64,000 nt of DNA, from NCBI GenBank assembly GCA_017654735.1, contig JADPYG010000094.1, positions 1 through 64,000 of the forward strand, written 5' to 3'. The stretch comes from Vishniacozyma victoriae. Its lineage: Eukaryota > Basidiomycota > Tremellomycetes > Tremellales > Bulleribasidiaceae. Positions 48,512 to 60,574 of this stretch are shown here, in pieces. Made by a program: the position numbers and the translations under genes. The notes beneath the pieces were generated by a model. That model was not told the DNA's origin and made no database searches. It was given only the letters and a program-made list of their open reading frames with translations. Position 1 is the stretch's first letter. The number at the start of each line of letters is the position of its first letter.

Positions 48512-49141
48512 ATGAAATCGACAATCAATTATGCTATCGTGTTCACCATCGCCTCCCTGAGTCAGTGCGTCGCACAAGAGCTGGGGACACGATGGGTGGA
48601 CCCGGCTATAGAGCTACCAGGGGTCCGGCTGTATAAGGGTAAGTCATCTTGGTCGTCTCCACCATAACCCTTTTACCCTGTCTTCACCTGGAGTACCCGC
48701 GCTAATCATAGTAGGTGATGACGGAGCCGAGCCTTACAGCTTTCGAATGGATCTCAACGATACTTGTCACGCGCATCTTGCCGGCTATGCCGGAGTCTCG
48801 ATCGATAAAGATACTCGACCAGAAGGATATCGGGTGGGGTGTGGGTACGCCTTCCAGGATAATGACTGTGCAGGTACCTTCAACGCCTTTGAACTCGAAT
48901 TTTCCGGTGAGTCGCAAAGCTTTGGCATTCTTCAGTGTTTGACTAATTGTCCAGGCTCGGAGAATACCACGGTGTCATTTGACAATGTGAAGATAGGATA
49001 CGTTGGAGAGTCGTTCCAATTCAGCAAAGTGAGCTACCTCCATGACCGTGTTTATATTGCAATTACTGATGCCAGGCACCTTGCGCAGGAGGAGGAGTAG
49101 TCTTGCGTGAGAATACCAAAATTGTGGTGCCGACTCAATGA
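48512..49141 (+). CDS. Small secreted Cys-rich protein (family member H3)
   Basis: Unrecognised product, about 165 aa. Exon 1: signal peptide STINYAIVFTIASLSQCVA, ending GVRLYK in phase 1. Exon 2 has LNDTCHAHLAGYAGVSIDKD, VGCGYAFQDNDCAGTFNAF and ends in phase 1. Exon 3 has SFDNVKIGYVGESFQFSK and ends in phase 0. The last exon opens APCAGGG and, unlike its sisters, continues to a longer tail ending at 49139-49141. The GYAGVSIDKD block resembles GLVIDEIP of H2 and the last line of H1 (AGFVGIDRD, read downstream of its stop), hinting that H1-H3 are a local subfamily. Confidence 0.78.
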
Positions 49142-49391
49142 GTAACCAATTTCCTCTGTACTAGTCAATGCGGGATAGGAGAGTGTCAGAGTCAATATAT
49201 GTAAGAAAAATATTGGCCGGTCTGTAGTTCTTATACTCATCCCAAATTCGCTGTACTTCCGTACTTGTTGTGTATTTGCATCTCGCACAGAGTCACTTAT
49301 TACGAAATCTGACTTGACCCACACCCCACCGCTTTGTCCAGGCTCCTCCATCCAAAGCTTCCTTATCAAGCCCTCGAACTTCGGGTTCGGC

Positions 49392-50401
49392 TTAGCAGCA
49401 ATGCCCAGACCCGATATGAGTCGAGCTTGAACTGACTACAGCGGTGTCCCTAGCAAAAGCAAAGTAACCGACGGTGTGGCCGATGAAGATTGCGAAGAGG
49501 ATATATCCGTTGTAATACATTCCGAGCAACATTCTGGAGATCAGCTTGGTTCTTCCGACGATGTCAATGTGGCATTAACGTAATTAGGATCGGAACATGA
49601 TGGCACAGAAGAGCTGGAGCGTGATGTATATGGGAGAGCTGGAGCATGATGGATGGAAGAGCTGGAGCATGATGGATGGAAGATAGTGAGAATATGGTGG
49701 ATGTAAGAGGGCGGGAACTTGATCGGTGAAGGAAAGGTATTAAAGGAAAGGGGAAGAGAAGACTCACACCAGGAAAGAAACGGTGAATTGGGTACCGTAA
49801 GCGAAAGCTCGAAGGCCTTGTTGGATCCAAGACGGGGTGAAGCTACCATCAGCTTTCCTACCAGCAACAAATTTTATAAAGACTCACTTGAAAGGAACAA
49901 GACATTGTGCCTCAACGACATCCTTACTACCACCACCGATAGGAGTCGAATCACCATTCCCATTCATAGCGGTATGGTGAGCCATAGCTTGTTTGGTGAT
50001 ATGTCGATCGTAGTCCCTTGCCAATCTCCTGAACCCTTCTATAGCGATCACGAGGAAGAATACACCGATGACTGATCCGGCGAATTTGGCTTTGGTGTTG
50101 TTGTGCCAGGAGGAGGAGAGGAAGCATGTGTCGACAGTGTACCAGTTCCAGAGCATCGAGACTGGGGTTAGCAAGTTGCGGAACGGAGCCAAGTAGACTG
50201 GATAGGATGATCGAGCTAGGAAGGGATAAGGTTTGAATGGGGAGGGAGGCAGACGGGAGTTAGGTCCGAGCGGAAGATTGACTCACTCTTACAAGCGGAT
50301 GCTCCGCCCATACCCATATCCATCGAAGAGCTTGTCGACGTAGTGTTTGAAGTAGAGTTCCCCATATCCATACCACCCATATCCATTCCAGAGTGATCCA
50401 T
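49392..50401 (-). CDS. CTR: CTR-family copper transporter
   Basis: High-affinity Cu(I) importer of the plasma membrane; works as a trimer. Minus strand, four exons. Start at 50401. The N-terminus has Met clusters for copper capture (HSGMDMGGMDMG, SSMDMGMGG). The body begins SMLWNWYTVDTCFLSSSW, then the first span FAGSVIGVFFLVIAIEGF. Later exons give SWIQQGLRAFAYGTQFTVSF and the MX3M motif MLLGM followed by YYNGYILFAIFIGHTVGYF. The tail ends in HCC, the usual Cys/His copper-transfer end. An intron between the last two spans contains a tandem repeat. Probably feeds the nearby ferroxidase (inference). Confidence 0.92.
49611..49683. repeat. Three-copy intronic repeat in the CTR gene
   Basis: Units begin GAGCTGGAGC at 49611, 49636 and 49659; the last two are identical 23-base copies and the first is diverged and two bases longer. 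Located in the last intron of the copper transporter gene. Confidence 0.75.
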
Positions 50402-51150
50402 CGTGTATAGTAATCGTATTAATGTAAGTCAAGTAAAGTAAAGTGAATTGTATGAAAGGAAAGAGAGGGGGGAAAGTATTACATATATACCCACATATCC
50501 CCCTACTCGCTAATCACAATCCTACCCTTGGTTAAACTTAGAGGAAGGTTGAGAAGCTCCTCGACGACCAGAGTCAATTTTGTAGAAATGGCTCGCGTTG
50601 TTTATCGCTCGTGGCACTGAGGCCTTTTGGATTGTGTGTGTGTGTATTGATTGGGTCGGCTTTCGGTCTCAGTCTTGGACCCCCGAGTGGTATATCGACA
50701 TTGGATAGTGAGCCAAGTCATCGGCATCAGATGTTGCCTTGACCTGTACACCTGTATAGCTTGGCTTCGAAATGCCTGGCGGAGTTGTGATCTGGAATCC
50801 AGGTCTCCGGTACTTGTGCCTGAGTAGAATTGGCGCATCTTGCTCATTGATCTCTGTTCCCTTTTCGATACAGTAACGGGGACTGTGTCATGGCTCAGAT
50901 CCCATCCAGTTCAAGGAGTACGAATCGCTAAGATATACTTGGTACCTTCTCACTTAAGAATAGGTATGGATATACTACACTGTTGTGCTATCAACCCAAG
51001 ACCGGTTAGTAACCTGTACCTCATCTGACAAATTACCCAAAGTAGTAAACCCGTTAACTGTATGTCGGTGTATTATTCTACCAATTACTTCTCGGTCTAG
51101 TCTTTCACCGAGAACAATACATACTCTAACAAAGATCTACCCTCGGCATA
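50402..51150. promoter_or_regulatory. Bidirectional promoter CTR / zinc-cluster regulator
   Basis: 749 bases between divergent starts. A GT-rich run (50636-50645) is the only simple sequence. No copper-factor site could be named with confidence. Confidence 0.4.
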
Positions 51151-54133
51151 ATGACACCCAGACCCCACAGTCATAGCCATAGCCACAGTATCGGGTCACC
51201 AACATCATCAACTTACTCGCCTTCTATAACGAGAACATCTGGATCACAGGCACCGAACATACCATTAACTTTACCTAGATGGGGTGGACCGCCTCCTCCT
51301 CCTTTACCTCATCATCCGCATCATTCTTCTAGATCAAGTTCTGGTTCTATCACATTAGCGAAAATTACTGGACCACCTGATCGGACAACATCCGATTTCT
51401 ATAGGAGGGATTTGATTGATGATTATACCCATTCGAGTGGGAGTGGGACATTTAGCAAGATTAAGGAATACGAGTTGCAACAGTTTCAGAGGGCGGGAGG
51501 ATACGAGAGGGATAGGGGTGTCTCGGAGGATCCCAGTAGTGTAGGTGTTGAGACGAAAAAGAGGAGGAGAGATAGTGAAAAGCCTCTTGAGGAGATGGAT
51601 GATAGGTGGGTGGTCTATTTTGCATGGACCGGTGGTAAACTGATATCAGGCCTTTGGCTATCACCTGTGCACCCTGCCGAACGAGAAAGATCAGTGCGTA
51701 CATCCGCCTCATACCTGTGAGTTATAGCTGACGTGCAGAGTGCGATAGTAAAAAGCCGACTTGCGAGAACTGTGCCAAGTGAGTCTTTCATGCTAGTCCC
51801 GCCCTACCCCACTCCATATCCTGGATACGGACATCCACATACGATCATCTGGACACTGCTGACGTGCAGGAGCCCACACGAGTGCTACTACCCAGTCAAA
51901 CTGAAGCCCGGCCTACGCCCGGGAGCTGGTATGGACGTAATGCGTCGCGTCGGTGAGTCCTATCCTTTGAAGTATCACCAGTGATGAGCTAATGAGCAGA
52001 ACTACTAGAAGATAGGATGGCATCTTACGAATCTCGTCTGGCCGACCAAGATTCCCGATTATCTCAGATGTCCCAATCACAATCACAATCAACATCACAA
52101 ACGCAATCGCAGTATTCCCAAATCATGAACCCCCTCTCTGCAACTTCTCAGCAATATATCCAAACCCCCTCCTCTGGCTTGCTCACCCAAGGATTCGATC
52201 TTCAACCCGAATACAATCCTAATCCACTCTCCCTCGGCCATACCGCCTCACCTAGTGGTCTGTCGACTGCGTCCTTTCGCGATCCCCAAGTACTTCCGCC
52301 AGACGATATCGTCCGAGATTTAATCGTCCTTTTCTTCACCCATATCCACCCTTGGGCACCTATCTTATCCCCAACAATCCCCAATTACACACAACCATGG
52401 AACATTGTCGTTCATGCCATCGTCGTTGTTTCACTCCGTTTATCTGCCGATATCAGATTATCAAACCCCTCGACAAAACAAGCATACAGGGCAGCGGCCA
52501 AACAACATATCCTAGCCCACGCCATCGAATCAACTTCAATAGACTCGGTCCAAGCCTTAGCTCTCCTCGCTTTGGACCTGATAGGCTCCGAACAAGGTCC
52601 ATCATCATGGGGTATCCTTGCTCTCCTCACTAGATCAGCTGTTCATCTGGGATTAGCAGTAGAGGAAGATACGAATAATCTGTATATGGCTGGAAGGGCT
52701 CCTACGCCGAATTTGAGTCGGACGAGTATCATCCCTCCGGTTGGGAATTGGCATGAGGACGAGTTGAGAAGGAGGTTGTTTTGGTTGATCTTCTGCTTGG
52801 ATCGATATGCTTGTGTTTCGACTGGATGGGATTTCGCGCTTCCTGATTTCGATATCAAGCGAAGGCTGCCTGCGAGTGATGAGCTCTGGGCCAAGAATGT
52901 GAGTACCTCTTCTATTCGCTCCTCCTCTACTATAATGTATCGAACAAGGTGTTGAAAGGCATTTCCTTATCCTCGCGATCACGCCAAATCGCTCGTCACC
53001 TTGAAAATGAGCTGACAAACAGGAATGGCACCAAACCCCACCCTTCAAACCAGTTCTACACCGCGATACAACCCCCGACCCATCCACACTATCCCCACTA
53101 GCCCACCTAGTCGAAGCATTAGATCTCCTAGGACGAGCCCATACATTACAATCGCAAGTGATCGAACCGGGGGATACGAGGGCCGTGGAGGTTCGGAGGG
53201 ATATGTCCATGACGATTACTTCTGCTGCTAGGAGGTGGTTTGGGGAGGTCGTTAAGCGGGAAGATAGTATGGGGTTGATGATTGTATGTTCCTCTCTCTT
53301 TCCATTTAGAATTGGACTGATAGATAGCAAGGTATACATCATGCGTATGTCTCTTCTTTCTCTCCCCTCATCTACATCCGGTGAAGCTGTAGAAATGGGG
53401 AATTAAGCTGATATCCAGGACATTACTAAAATTAAATGCATATTACGCATTTCCAGCGTTATCAAATGGTGAACCCCAAGAGCCATACACCTCAACATGC
53501 CTCAACGCGACCAGAGCGATCGTAGCGTTGATAGCGAGAGGGAGGGAGATAGGTTGGGTGGGAAGTAGTAGTCCGTTATTCATTTGGAGTTGTTGGGTTG
53601 CTGCCAGGGTTTTGTTTGGTATGTCCCCCCTTCTCTCTTCCCTTCACCACCCCTTCTCTCTTTTACCCCTTTCTCGCATTTTTGGAGAACATAAGCTGAT
53701 ATCAGTCTACTCGTTTCTATCGCACCGTTCTCAGCCGGATGATGATTTCGATATAATAGTTTCCGCCTTGAAAGAACAATCCCAATATTGGACTTTAGCA
53801 AGTACGTTCCCACCCCAACGTCCATTATCCGATTCTATTACCATCCACAGGCTGACATCAGACCAATATTCAAAACTCCTAGAAAGAGCCGCTAGGAAAT
53901 GGCAATCCTCCTCAGCCTCCTCCAATCCAAATCTCCCCGAAGCTATCCACGTCCTACTCGATCTCCGTCGAACAGCGTACTCGGCCGTTGGGGTTAATAC
54001 CGATCCTACACCACATGTTTCTCCGCCTGATGTTGATTTAAGTCATTTACCAGCTTGGGCTGTTCAGCCTTTATTAGGGGATTTACATGATTGGTTCGAT
54101 TTACCTGCTGGGTTGTTTCAATCGGATATGTGA
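51151..54133 (+). CDS. Zn2Cys6 fungal transcription factor
   Basis: Nuclear regulator. The first exon is a His/Ser/Pro-rich region with a basic KKRRRDSE patch. The zinc cluster is spread over three exons and reads CAPCRTRKIKC, then CENCAKSPHEC: CX2CX6CX6CX2CX6C, the classical pattern. A short linker leads to a coiled coil (ELLEDRMASYESRLADQDSR) with a Ser/Gln repeat, then the middle homology region (ILFFTHIHPWAPIL-type block, ALALLALDLIGSEQGPSSWG, RRRLFWLIFCLDRYACVSTGW). The C-terminus ends LPAGLFQSDM at 54133. It is convergent with SDR1 (153 bases between stops). Its target genes are unknown; the flanking SDR pair is a candidate. Confidence 0.87.
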
Positions 54134-54285
54134 GGTTGTTGGGGGATGTAGATGTAGATTTTGTTTCTGCATAATATCTAGATTGTACTTCTATGCGATA
54201 CTTTGTCATTCCCTATTCTTGTCATCATCTCGGATTGCTTATTTGTACAATTCGGGCTCCTGGACGGTTCATGTTGGCCCGGAGC

Positions 54286-55903
54286 CTAGTAGGCTTCGTC
54301 AGGTAGAGGTACACCATCATTGATCCCAGCGACCTATTCATCAGTTTCTCTCTTGCCCTTGCCCTTCAATTCGAATTGGCGGTAAATTGAAGACTTACCA
54401 TGTTCCTTCCGCCGTCTACGGCTAATATGGCGTTATCCATATAACCTCCTGCTTTGCTTGCTAATAGCATGATCGGGCCCAGGATTTCATGTTTGTATCC
54501 CGCCCTTCCTATTCATTAGCTCAATTCTCTTCTCAAACCCCAAGGCCTCGATGAGTCCGGTAGAAATGGAAGTGAGAGTAGAGCACAGCGTGAAATATGC
54601 AGGGTGAAGGAGGAACATACGAAGAGGAGTCCTCATACAAGCTTTCCCAGCTCCTTCCAGCATGTTCACACTCCCATCGGGCGAGGTTGTAGATGTTAAT
54701 TCAGAAGCGAATGTTCCTGGGCATATTGTGTTCACTCGTATCTTGAGCCTACCTCCATCAGCTATGTCAGTGTTGTGTGGGAGGGACGTACGGGGATAAA
54801 CGACCTGCTAGCATCGTTGCGAGGTGAGATACTATCATCAGTTCCGAGTTAAGATATGTTGGGTGATGTACCGCCAGCCTGATATCAGCCTTCAGTTCAG
54901 GATGGGGGAACCTACCTTGGATACTCCATAGGTGAGACTGGAAGTAGCTCTATCTATCAGCTATACCCATTGTGCAGATGATGGTGCAGATGATGGGAGC
55001 TTACCGTTGATTTGCAGTAGCAGCAATAGAGGAGATCACGATCACACTCTTGATGTCTGATTTCCTGAGGAGGGGTACAAGGGCAGCAGTCATCCAATAC
55101 GTCCCTGCCCATCAGTCCCATGTCGGTAGAGGGGTTAACCGGGCATACCATTGATGTTGACTACACATGAGCGTTGGATGATAGAGTGGAGGGAGAAGAA
55201 GGACGTACTTGAATTAGTTGAATTGAAATCCTCACTATTCCATCAATTCCCTCCATCACCATACCATGCTGTTACAGGACTTACTCCTCTACTCCATCCC
55301 ACATTAATCTCTCTGCTTGATCCGCTGATTATTAGTACGTAAAACAAGTGGAGGTGAAGATACATACGATCATCATGCCCCGCTGGAACTTTTATGGGAT
55401 TCCGCCAGTTCTTTTGAACAGCTGCGTTATTCACTAGTACATCCACCTATCATCAGCCTCCACTACCAATACCTCAACCCAAACAAATAGTACAAGAGAC
55501 TCACGTGATCGACAAGCCCCTTCAAATTGGTAGCGATATCAAGAGCACCAGCTTTAGTCGATACATCCCCTTGTACCCTCATCCCTCAGCAAATGACCTC
55601 CACTATCTGCACACACACAACAACTCACGCGACGATCGTCCCTCCCTCCTCCGACTCTGACTGGACCTCTCTACAAGCATCATCCAAGACTTCTTTCCTC
55701 CGACCGACAATGTAAACCTTCGCTCCATTCTTGAAAAGGCCCGAAGCCATATATTTTCCAAGACCCGTTCCACCACCTGTTATCACTACCACCTAATTCC
55801 TCAGCTCCATCCCTCCCAACGGAAGGCGACTGACGTGATCCTTGACCGAGAAGAGATCTTTGGCGTACACCGATTGATTCGGGTCGGCATGTGGGTATGA
55901 CAT
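54286..55903 (-). CDS. Short-chain dehydrogenase/reductase (SDR1)
   Basis: NAD(P)-dependent oxidoreductase, classical SDR. Minus strand, about ten exons. Cofactor site: VVVITGGGTGLGKYMASGL. VDVLVNNAAVQKNW is the NNAG-like motif. Catalytic Ser lies in VIVISSIAATANQ, and Tyr-Lys in SLTYGVSK. Later: [19 protein letters not shown] and YMDNAILAVDGGRNM; it ends DEAY at 54286. A 12-base exon (ININ codons) is present, matching the paralogue SDR2. The divergent neighbour SDR2 shares intron positions, so the pair comes from an old inverted duplication. Substrate unknown. Confidence 0.88.
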
Positions 55904-56469
55904 AGTCTAGTATAGGTAGTACTACAAAATTTCAAGAATAAAGTACAAGTACAAGATCTATATCATCAGTCGCGCTGAATGGTATTCACTCCTCCACCCA
56001 ACACCATCACGTCCCTCCGTCTCACGGCCGCTACATCACCCTATCTACTAATTATTCCGGCTCGATCTCCATCACACATCCCTTCCACGTCGCTGCCACG
56101 TCTCAGATAACTTTTACATGCATTCTTGCCCCACCCATTATTCATATAGACACAAAACAACTGAAAATCCTACTGAATTAATGCAAAAGTCAACTCAATC
56201 TCGTTCCTAGTCTTACTAATTACGGTATTACGCGATGGGTAGCACGGGAAGCTCCGACAGACCCAGGGCCTTACCTGACTATCGGTGAATATGTATCACG
56301 TCAACTGGCGGCCCGGACGTGGTAAACTCGATAGATGGAGCGTGTTGATCTTGATCTCTTCTCTTGATTGTTTGTCACTCTGCTTTCTCTATCATAACAC
56401 CTCTCTACAATACCACCATCGACTTCACCGTCCAATTTTACTATAGAAACGCAGCACACGCAACAGAAG
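55904..56469. promoter_or_regulatory. Bidirectional promoter of the SDR1/SDR2 pair
   Basis: 566 bases between the divergent paralogues; no exon recognised. A shared promoter implies joint control. Confidence 0.45.
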
Positions 56470-59400
56470 ATGGCGACTACATTCAAGATAGAGGATATAT
56501 TCTCGGTTAAAGGAAAGGTGCGGCTTCTTCGCTACTTGTCTATTGCGCAATCGCGCTGGCCCTCCTAGCATAAATCATCGCCAACACCCTAGACTTCTTC
56601 AAGACTACAGGAAGCACTGGAGCTAGCTTACCAGTAGACGGTTGTTGTCACAGGCGGAGGATCCGGATTGGGAAAGGGTATGTCACCCAGGCGTCTCATC
56701 ACACACGTCTACCGCTCTTCGTGCACGCATCACTGCACGAAACATCATAGAACAAAACCAAGCATACTATACAGAACAAACCATGGGAACTCGAAGGGAG
56801 CATACGCTAAAGTACAGCAATCGCCGCTGGATTCGTAACGAACGGAGCAACAGTCTACATCACCGGTCGTCGATTCGAAGTATTGGAAGCAGCATCCAAG
56901 GAAATCAATGAAGGACAACCAGGCGAATCTATCCCGTACGTCCCCGCATACATACCACCGGGAATGCATGAACCAGGACAAGGACTGAGAATAGGATCAA
57001 AGGAGACGTTAGCACTAAAGCTGGATGTCTTGCTATTGCCGATGCACTCACTAAAGCCGGTATTACCAAGGTATATCCATATCCACTCTATCGAAATATA
57101 TATCGATCAAGGGACTGATTGAATCAGGTGGATACCCTCGTAAACTGTGCAGGTGTAGTGAAGCCATGGCGAAATCCAACTACGGAGCATAATGATCGTA
57201 TGTCCCCCGACTTCCCCTTGGCGTGACTAATGTTTCAGCGGATGCCGTGGCCAAGATGATGGCCGAAGTTGAAGAGTACGCCCCGCTCTTCACGGACATG
57301 ACTGATATTAAGCGAGGATTTCAATTATTCGAATGAGAGTAAGCCTACCTCCTCACTTATGATATGGTCATGAGCTGATCGATAGTCAATTCGAACGGTA
57401 CGTCTGTCTGCCAACTGGTTAACCTTTTGAGGGATGTACTAACGGACCGAGGGGTCTACTTCATGACCATCGCCATCCTCCCATTGCTTCGAGCAGCTGA
57501 ATCACCGAATGTTACGGTCATCGCCTCAATCGCCGGACTAGCCAATCAGAGGTATGTCACTGTTTCATCCCCTTCTTCCACAAATTGCTCCCCTTCTTCC
57601 TTTTCTTCTTTTCTCTCTTTCTTCATTCCTCCTTCTGTCCTAGATCGCTCCCACTCCTCTTGGGCCATTCAAAACGAATCTCCAACACCATCTTCGTGCC
57701 TTTTATCCGGTATACCAGCCAAAGTCTTCAGCTCGTATCAGTATTTTTAGTGACTCCCCTCAAACCTGTCCACCATCACCTACTCATTTTCGAGTGTAAT
57801 TTGAGCAAAATCCTACAAGACCGTCCACCGCATCCCTCCATCTCCCAGGCAACCCCAATACAGATTGTGTACAGACCTACAGATCAGAAACCTGGTCGCC
57901 TAAAACTTGCGCGTGGCAACAACCAGGGAAGTGATGTCGTTGTGGTTGTTGCCAAGAGCGAGTCTTGGCGATCATCCTCAGAGTCTGCTTATCTTGTCGG
58001 AGCTGGGGGAAGATACCCGAGTCTCTGGCTTGTGCGGACGTCGCAAAGCGCAGCGTAGGTAGTCCGTGGGGCACGTCTTGTGTCCTACGAGCTCCTCGTC
58101 GCCGCCATCATCATTATCGTTGTCGCAAGCACGCTTTCCCGTCCCACCCTTCATCCCGTACCCATGAACTCTCTATGTCGTCGTGAGCGTCGTCCCTACT
58201 TCCCCCGTGACATCATTCGCCCCCTACCAATTTTTCCCTCTCCTTCATCATTGCCATACCATACGAGCGCTCTTGACACCTCACCTCATGTCTTGCGTCC
58301 TCGACACCACCGCCAGTGAGCTATCACGTGGCATTCTAGCTCGTACCCCGTTTTAGCGCACAGACTCACTTCGGTCGTGCGTCCGTGCGCCTCCCAGGAT
58401 GAGCCCAGCCCGGCTTCTTGTTTCGTCGTTCGTAGATATGTCTCAGTAGTACTTTGTTATCTTTCCATGCTCTCTCGCTGGTTGCATCGTTTCCGACGTC
58501 ACTCAAAGGTACTCCGACGCCGTTCCGACAGCTTTCCCCCCACCTTCCGTCGAATCTGGTCGATGATGATCGCTCGCTGCTTGTCGAAGCCATGAACATC
58601 TGCATGGCATCTGCGGCATGGTCAACTTCGCTTTCGAAATCGAGAGAGTTCGTCCGTAAAATACCGCCAGAGTTCAAGCTGTTACGTAGGCTCGGCATCG
58701 CCTCGCCGTCTTATCTCGATGATTGTTTCTCGCTCGACCCATCACCCAATCCCGTCGTCCACCTGCCATGCTCGTCTCATCAGTCCCAGTACTATTCCTC
58801 CTGGACGTCGTAATGCTCGAGCTCAGCTACGGTACGCCTGATCACCGATCCCTTTCAATGTCCGGTCGTCCACTGGCCATCCTCCTCGCCATCCCTCGGA
58901 GGGTTGATTCTCATCCTACACCACGCTATATACCTCTACGCGATATCAGAGCCATGTCGGCATACGTATAAGCTCTGGGTATGTCCGACATCCCATCAAA
59001 GGACCTTCATCTATTGGGTCCTTTCCGCTTCATCGTCGATTTGTTTTGCTGTATCTCGCTCCTGATTCCAACAACCATCTAGAAACTGGAGCCGCCCATA
59101 TCCCTCCTGTCCACCTCTACAGCTCCTATTTGCGAGTATCAACGTGTACTGGGTCAGGTGTGAAATGAAGATGTAGAGAAGGGGTGTAATACTGCTACTT
59201 ACTGACTGATTTCGACGATCTCATATCCTTTTCTTCATTTCTCCTTATCCTTCCATCACCTGATTCATTGATGCATGATCCTGTCCCATCCTATTTTACC
59301 ATGTGCTATACGTGTACGATGCTGATGAATAGGACGATGGGTAGTTTGACCTATGGTGTTAGTAAGGTACGCTTTTCCCCAAAACCACGCACCTATTTTT

Positions 59401-60289
59401 CGACTTTCCGTCGCAGTTCGCTGATCCCATTCTAGGCCGCTACTATCCACTGCGCCGAGCTCCTTGCTGGTCGATTCCACCCGTAAGTAATCTCTACTGG
59501 GACCCATGCTTGTCTATCTTTTGGGTATCATCCACGTCCACCATTCCCCACGATCAGGTTCCTTATCCTATAACCCTATCACCATATTCTCCCTATCCCA
59601 GCTTGCCCCGTCCGATCCATCCCCATTTCCAAGTGTATCTGTCCTATCCCTGGCCCCATTAAGCTCTTTCATCATGGACCGATCCCAACCACCACCCACC
59701 CATGACGTCGAGTCCCGTCGAACTACAGAACTAGCTAAGCTGACAAATAGTATGAAGATTCGAGTGAACACAATCTGCCCGGGGATCTTCCCCTCCGAAA
59801 TGACCGGTGTGAATTCCAGCTCCGAGCGGGAAGGGCACAACTACGATATGGGTGATGCGGCCAATAAAGCAGCTGCCCGCAGTACGGCCGGTAAGTGAGG
59901 TTCCGGTTCAAAGATTGGTTGAACGGGAAAGCAGGCGCGTCGGTTGGGTTTCCAACGGGGCCGAACCACGATTAAGCTTCGGCTTACTACCCCAAATTAC
60001 CACCACCGTTTCCCAATCCGGCGCTGGGTTTCTGGCTACAAACTACATATTACGCCCATGAACAATACTGATATACAGGTCGTCCAGGTAAACCAGAGGA
60101 GATCGTTGGTCCTGTCCTACTCCTCAGCAGTCGGGCGGGGGGATACATGAACAATGCCCTCCTCACCGTCGACGGGGGCCGGTTAATGGTGAGTCATCTC
60201 CCGCAATTCGTATCACACAACGCTGAGACCAAACCTAGGGCGCAGGGATCAATGATGGAGTCAAAATGCCGGAGGATTCCTTCGCATAG
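56470..60289 (+). CDS. Short-chain dehydrogenase/reductase (SDR2) with a 1.8-kb intron
   Basis: NAD(P)-dependent oxidoreductase, paralogue of SDR1. Start 56470; about twelve exons. Cofactor site [34 protein letters not shown]; catalytic Ser in [13 protein letters not shown]; Tyr-Lys in [11 protein letters not shown]; then [17 protein letters not shown] and [14 protein letters not shown], ending PEDSFA at 60287-60289. The junction between LANQ and TMGSL, which in SDR1 is a normal short intron, is here 57552-59332 (1,781 bases). The 12-base exon seen in SDR1 (INSNG here) is also present. In-frame splice phases support all exons. Confidence 0.82.
57552..59332 (+). other. Oversized intron of SDR2
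   Basis: 1,781 bases, GTATGT donor, CTGATGAATAG acceptor. The sequence is pyrimidine-rich on the coding strand and holds several open frames (57585-58058, 58454-58813 plus; 58366-58698 minus), none resembling a known family. No terminal inverted repeats or transposase were seen by eye. Either an old insertion or a nested transcription unit. Confidence 0.55.
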
Positions 60290-60574
60290 ACTACCCCTAG
60301 GGCAATGCATTACCCGTTACCCGACAAGATCGTGAACCATATTCAACGCACAGGATTAGCGTTTGCCAGGCGCAAAACCACGGGAACACCTTACAAACTC
60401 ACAAACTACAACACTTTCTAGCAGGTCTCACTCATTCGAGTCGTACAAACCAAACAATGGCTCCTGCTTATAAGAATGAGGAGCTGAATGCATTCACGCT
60501 CAATCTTTACAACACATTCATCTACTTACATTGAAATCTACTATACTATACAGCTTACTCAGTATTTTGTCACG

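Noticed and set aside
49564..49870. Two minus-strand repetitive frames near the CTR gene
   Set aside because: They are translations of a tandem repeat inside a CTR intron.
57552..59332. Transposon insertion in SDR2
   Set aside because: No terminal inverted repeats, target-site duplication or transposase motif could be identified, so I list it only as an oversized intron.
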